Positions 60,448-64,000 of a DNA stretch of 64,000 bases are shown here, one piece after another. A program made the translations under genes and the position numbers. The stretch spans positions 35,784 to 99,783 of the forward strand of contig JAFAUB010000122.1 in the NCBI GenBank assembly GCA_019243635.1, read 5' to 3'. This DNA is from Pseudonocardiales bacterium (lineage in GTDB: Bacteria; Actinomycetota; Actinomycetes; Mycobacteriales; Pseudonocardiaceae). The notes below the pieces were generated by a model. It did not search any database, was not told the DNA's origin, and saw only the letters and a list, made by a program, of their open reading frames with translations. How positions within the stretch are numbered: the stretch's first letter is position 1; each line of letters begins with the position of its first letter.

Positions 60448-61480
60448 GCCGCCCCCTGGCGGCTGGTACGGATGGTGCCGCGGCGGGGGTTACGGGCCCC
60501 GGCCGCGAGCCCGGCGGTGATGACTCGGGCGATTTCGCGGGGTGTGCAACCGCAGTCGGCACTGATCCGAGCACTGGCGGCGGTGGTGAGTTCAGCCCGC
60601 GCGGTGACCTCATGGAGCAGGCCGCCGATGAGTTGGCCTAGGGCGTAGGCGGCGCGGCACAGCACTGCGTTGTACTGCCCTCGCGGCGCCGTGCGCACCC
60701 GTTGGCACTCGCCTCGCACGGGGGGCCGGTCACGTAACCGCTGGGGTCGACAGCGGCGGCCACAGCGGGCGTTGAGAGCGTCGGAGGCGGCTTGGGCGTG
60801 AGGGCCTGGTGTAGCCCAACCGGGCAGCTCAGCGGGATCGCAGTCGTCAATCAGCTCATATCCACCGGGGGCACCGGGCTGCCGGGTGCGACGACGTACC
60901 CTCCGTGCGCCCGGGTGTCGATCTTCCACCCGCTCCTGTCGTGGGTATTGCGCAGCGCCGTCCCGGCCGGGGCGGTGTAGTACAAGTGCCAGCCCTTTGA
61001 CGGATGGACGCGGTGTAGGTCGGGGTGAGCGTGATGCCGTGCTCGCGGGCCAGGGCCCGCAGCACCCCGGCACCGGAGCCGATCCCGAGAGCGGCCCACC
61101 GGTCCGGCACGAGCTCGCCGGGTTTGGGGGTGTCGAGGTCGATGACCACCAGCCTCGAAGGGCCGGTCGCGATCCCGATGGTGTGCGGAATGTGCCGCCA
61201 CCAGTAGGTGATCTGCTCGGGATCGGTGCTAGCCCGCGCTTCCCACCGATCGATGACCGGCGGTTTCTTGGCACCGGGGGTAATCGGGAACACGTGCCAG
61301 CCCCGGGCGGCGAAGTGCAACGCCCACGCTCGCAGACATACGTCCGTGATAACCCGGCCTTGTTTGATCCAGCCAACGAACCCCGGCCCGGCGGAACGCA
61401 GCACCAACTCTTCACAGTGGGCATCGAGATCATGACGATCATCGACCAGGTCACGGCACACATGCCCTCCACTGTCGTGG
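60444..61480 (-). pseudogene. prim-pol (bifunctional primase/polymerase) gene, two frameshifts
   Basis: Three frames are needed. The first carries LRAWALHFAARGWHVFPITP, KKPPVIDRWEARAS and LVVIDLDTPK, the prim-pol core. The second carries HPSKGWHLYYTAPAGTALRN and GGYVVAPGS. The third carries the C-terminal part up to 60444. Prim-pol proteins replicate actinomycete integrative elements; this one is disrupted. The element is therefore not able to replicate on its own. Confidence 0.75.
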
Positions 61481-61641
61481 CTCAACTGTGGGACCTCCAA
61501 CCTGGTGTGCCCATGCTGCGCTGTCGGCGAATCTCGATCGATCAGAACGGACGACGCGTGGAAATCTCAGACGCCGAATACCCCGCAGATCGTACCCGTC
61601 TGGACTTCATCACCCCGCTTATCCCATGGGAGACAAACTGA
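61400..61641 (+). pseudogene. GntR-family regulator, UTRA C-terminal fragment
   Basis: About 80 residues (VTAHMPSTVVAQLWDLQPGV, then RRISIDQNGRRVEISDAEYP and ADRTRLDFITPL) match the end of a GntR/UTRA regulator, the type that controls transfer of integrative elements. The DNA-binding half is missing; ATG 61432 lies inside the domain. Confidence 0.65.
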
Positions 61642-61698
61642 ACAATCTTCAGCGCACGCTCAGATGCGACGATAACCCATATCAGGAGTCACGGCCGT

Positions 61699-63249
61699 TC
61701 AGCTGCTTGGACCGGAACTTCCGGGCCACCAGCTCGGCGCGGCGGTGGGCATGAGTCCACATGCTTCCAACTGGGCGTCGAGCGTTGTAACGGTTTGGGT
61801 GTCGTCCCAAGGTCGCATCAGAACTCGGACGGCCTGGAGTTCTGCTGTGAGCCGTGGGGAGAGGCTCGCGCGGCCGGCCGCGTCACCGAGCACCCGCGCG
61901 GCCTCGGTGACTTCCCTGGAACGGACGAGCGCGTTGGCCAGTCGTATCTCGCAGCGAGCGTAGTTGCCTACATAGGCGCGGTCGAATCGTGCCGAGGCGT
62001 TGGTTGCGGCGTCCACGGCTTCTTTTGGTTTGCCCAGCAGTGATAGGCAGACGCTGCGTCGACTGTCCAACGAGCCCTCCTGCACCCAGTATGCCAGCGA
62101 ACCCGGGGCACACACGTTCCCGTTGGCGAGGAATTCCTGAGCGCGTGCGCACGCGGTCATATACGGCCCGTGTCGGCCGTCTAGGGCGTATGCGCCAGCG
62201 GCTTGTATTTCGGCGTGGGCTTTGAGTCGGGCGTCATCGGTGCGTGCTGCCAGGCTGCGCGCGGCGGCGGCGGTGTCCAGAGCGGTACACGTGTCGCCGA
62301 GTAAGAATGCCGCAAAGCTGGTATTGGCTGCCGCATAGGCGGCGCATGCCGGGTTGTGGGCGTCGTGACCGGCTCGGCGGGCGCGGCCGAAGTAGCGCCT
62401 GGCCGCGTCGGGATGGCCCATATCGAGGAGATAGCCACCGATCGTGGATGCCATGTTGCTGTCCACGGTGCTCATAGACCTGCGCAATTCCTCCGCGCAA
62501 CCACCGTCGAGTAGACGACGCACGATCCCATGTTGCACAACGACCGTATCCAGCACCTCACACGGCCCGAGCGTATCTTCTTGACGCTTGCAATGGGCCA
62601 GCGTAGTCGCCAGGTTCTTCACCACATGGGCATCGACCCGATGCGGAGCGTCCAGAGCCCGCGCCACCCGAGCGCACTCGTCAGCGTCCAGACCAGACAG
62701 ACCCACGGCCGCCAGCGCCCACCTGGCGACCCGCAGTGCCTCGCGACGACCTAAGGACCGCGCCAACGTCGCGACCACCTCCCGCATGAGCTCCTCGGCC
62801 AGCTCACCGTCTGCACCCATCGTCTCTGACCACGCGTCGCACCCACTGACCTGGTCACGCTCCCGCGCACTCTGCGAAGGAGCGGACGAAGCTTTCAGGG
62901 CGTCCGCGTCGGCCTGCGCCGCTGCTTGCCGTGTCTGGCGCTGGTGGGTACGCCAACGGCCACGATAGTCCTGTTCGGCCAGCGCCAGCGTGCTGTGCTC
63001 CGAGATCAGGGCACCCTCAGCGCGGCACACGTCATCGGTGATCGTCCACAGGGTGGCGGGCATTCCGCGCGTGCCATGTTCGATCTTCGATATCGTGCTG
63101 CGGGTCCTCCCGATAGCCCGGGCCAACTCGGGCTGCGACATCCCCGCCGCCGTGCGGTAGGTGGCCAGATGCGCACCGAGGTTCCGCCGCAAGGTCCTCA
63201 GCCGCACCCGATCAGCCGCCAGTTCCCCCGTATCGACCGTCACAGCCAT
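61699..63249 (-). CDS. XRE-TPR regulator (516 aa)
   Basis: From ATG 63249 a 516-residue protein: XRE helix-turn-helix (LGAHLATYRTAAGMSQPELA, RAIGRTRSTISKIEHGTR) and a long helical TPR-like C-terminal region (YLLDMGHPDAARRYFGRARR and similar). Same architecture as the tandem pair at 27392/28623 but longer and clearly diverged. Probably cargo of the element or a host regulator. Confidence 0.75.
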   Translation of the reverse strand: MAVTVDTGELAADRVRLRTLRRNLGAHLATYRTAAGMSQPELARAIGRTRSTISKIEHGTRGMPATLWTITDDVCRAEGALISEHSTLALAEQDYRGRWRTHQRQTRQAAAQADADALKASSAPSQSARERDQVSGCDAWSETMGADGELAEELMREVVATLARSLGRREALRVARWALAAVGLSGLDADECARVARALDAPHRVDAHVVKNLATTLAHCKRQEDTLGPCEVLDTVVVQHGIVRRLLDGGCAEELRRSMSTVDSNMASTIGGYLLDMGHPDAARRYFGRARRAGHDAHNPACAAYAAANTSFAAFLLGDTCTALDTAAAARSLAARTDDARLKAHAEIQAAGAYALDGRHGPYMTACARAQEFLANGNVCAPGSLAYWVQEGSLDSRRSVCLSLLGKPKEAVDAATNASARFDRAYVGNYARCEIRLANALVRSREVTEAARVLGDAAGRASLSPRLTAELQAVRVLMRPWDDTQTVTTLDAQLEACGLMPTAAPSWWPGSSGPSS

Positions 63250-63357
63250 CAACCCTAGAGGGGTGGCATGCAGCTGTGACAGGCGGTGACAGCTCAATGG
63301 TCCGGTGCGAGCCACTCCCTACTGTCGCTCTGGTCGCACCTGTCACAGCTGGCGGTT

Positions 63358-63819
63358 TCAATCGGTCATGGCGACACAGTGCTTCACGATCAGTTCATTG
63401 AAGACCTCGATCGGCTTCTTCCAGCCTAGTGTCTTGTGTGGCCTCCCATTCAGTTCCGCCGCTACTCTCTATCAAGTTCCTCTTGGGTGCGCAAGGACGG
63501 GTCGGTGCCTTTGGAGAAGTACTGCCGGAGCAGTCCGTTGGTGTTCTCGTTGGTGCCGCGCCGCCACGGTGAGTGCGGGTCGCGGAAGTAGACGGGTAGG
63601 CCGGTGCGGATGGTGAGGTCGGCGTGGCGGGCCGTTTCCTTGCCCTGGTCCCAGGTCACGCTGTTACGCAGGAACTCGGGAAGGGTTTCCATTTTCTTGG
63701 CCAGGAGCGCGGCGACGCGGTCGGCGTGGCGATCGTGGGGAGTCCGCACGAGCATAGTGAACCGGGTGGTCCGCTCGACCAGGGTCGCGATCTGCGGTTT
63801 GCCTCCTTTTCCGATGATG
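63358..63819 (-). pseudogene. IS30-family transposase, C-terminal half with a frameshift
   Basis: Reads IIGKGGKPQIATLVERTTRF through MLVRTPHDRHADRVAALLAK, VTWDQGKETARHADLTIRTG, DPHSPWRRGTNENTNGLLRQ and EELDR, then a GA insertion near 63468-63475 shifts frame to AELNGRPHKTLGWKKPIEVF, ending at 63358. The N-terminal half is cut off by a group II intron end at about 63820. Confidence 0.85.
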
Positions 63820-63904
63820 GTGGGTCGGACCGGGGCGCGGTGCCGGGATTGCTCCCGGTCCGCCCGCCGCACCGGACGTGCGTGTCTCCACGCATCCGGC
63901 GCTC
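63820..63904 (-). mobile_element. group II intron 3' end (domains V-VI) inside IS30
   Basis: On the minus strand, 63904-63867 forms a domain V hairpin (GAGCGCCGGATGCGT, GAGA loop, ACGCACGTCCGGTGC) with an intact AGC triad. 63862-63826 forms domain VI (GGACCGGG/CCCGGTCC). The intron end at about 63820 is followed at once by the IS30 exon (ATCATCGG). The rest of the intron runs off the right edge. Confidence 0.6.
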
Positions 63905-64000
63905 CACGGGTTCCCGGGTTCAGGTAGCGGCGGCGATCGTCGCTATCGTGCTCGTCCATGGTGTCGGAATGTTGCTCGCCCGCCGGTGGTAGCGGGTGAC

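Noticed and set aside
58880..64000. Right attachment site repeat of the tRNA-Ser end
   Set aside because: I found no second copy of the tRNA 3' end inside the window.
1..64000. CRISPR array
   Set aside because: No regularly spaced short repeats with unique spacers and no cas-like gene were seen.

Overview
The window is high-GC actinobacterial DNA. An EmbC-type arabinosyltransferase sits with a GlfT1-like galactofuranosyltransferase and a Wzm/Wzt polysaccharide ABC exporter, which is the arabinogalactan cell-wall gene set. A proteasome activator (Bpa/PafE) ends in GQYL. Together these point to the Corynebacteriales/Pseudonocardiales; a Pseudonocardiaceae member is my inference, because no mycolate genes are visible.

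Layout. 1-1.4 kb: remnant of an XRE-peptide deformylase fusion gene. 1.7-6.1 kb: HIT protein, then a minus-strand set (2OG-Fe(II) oxygenase, glycosyltransferase, PIG-L deacetylase, lytic transglycosylase). 6.6-7.9 kb: amidohydrolase. 8-20.5 kb: a RiPP (TOMM/azole peptide) gene cluster read on the minus strand. In transcription order it has a PatG C-terminal-domain protein, an 8-Cys small peptide, a small PCSGC peptide, an S53 sedolisin-type peptidase, a long-leader precursor with a CCSCPCC core, a B12-binding radical SAM enzyme, a leader-binding ThiF-like protein, a YcaO cyclodehydratase ending in a proline-rich PxPxP tail, a SagB-type dehydrogenase, a large TPR protein and a Rieske oxygenase. 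20.7-23 kb: threonine aldolase remnant and an ATP sulfurylase/APS kinase fusion with an altered P-loop. 23-30 kb: regulators (SARP, XRE proteins, a tandem duplication of XRE-TPR genes), a secreted Ig-like protein, IS30 debris and a MITE. 30-36 kb: arabinogalactan genes. 36-42 kb: gene fragments (DUF1345, PPK2, IS3, IS6) around a large catalase. 42-49 kb: exopolysaccharide cluster (UDP-xylose synthase, GalE, UDP-glucose dehydrogenase, processive glycosyltransferase, GH53 hydrolase) flanked on both sides by IS6 remnants. 50-58.8 kb: an SF1 helicase with a coupled zinc-knuckle-like peptide, Bpa, and ordinary metabolic genes. 58.8-64 kb: tRNA-Ser, a tyrosine integrase and a decayed integrative element, an XRE-TPR regulator, and an IS30 copy interrupted by the 3' end of a group II intron.

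How the RiPP genes probably work together (inference from families): the ThiF-like protein binds the leader and presents the precursor to YcaO, which makes azolines from Cys/Ser/Thr. SagB oxidises them to azoles. The radical SAM and Rieske enzymes add further changes. The S53 peptidase and the PatG-C protein are candidates for leader removal and end-processing. No Ser/Thr dehydratase, cyclase or transporter is visible, so the product is more likely a linear azole peptide than a thiopeptide.
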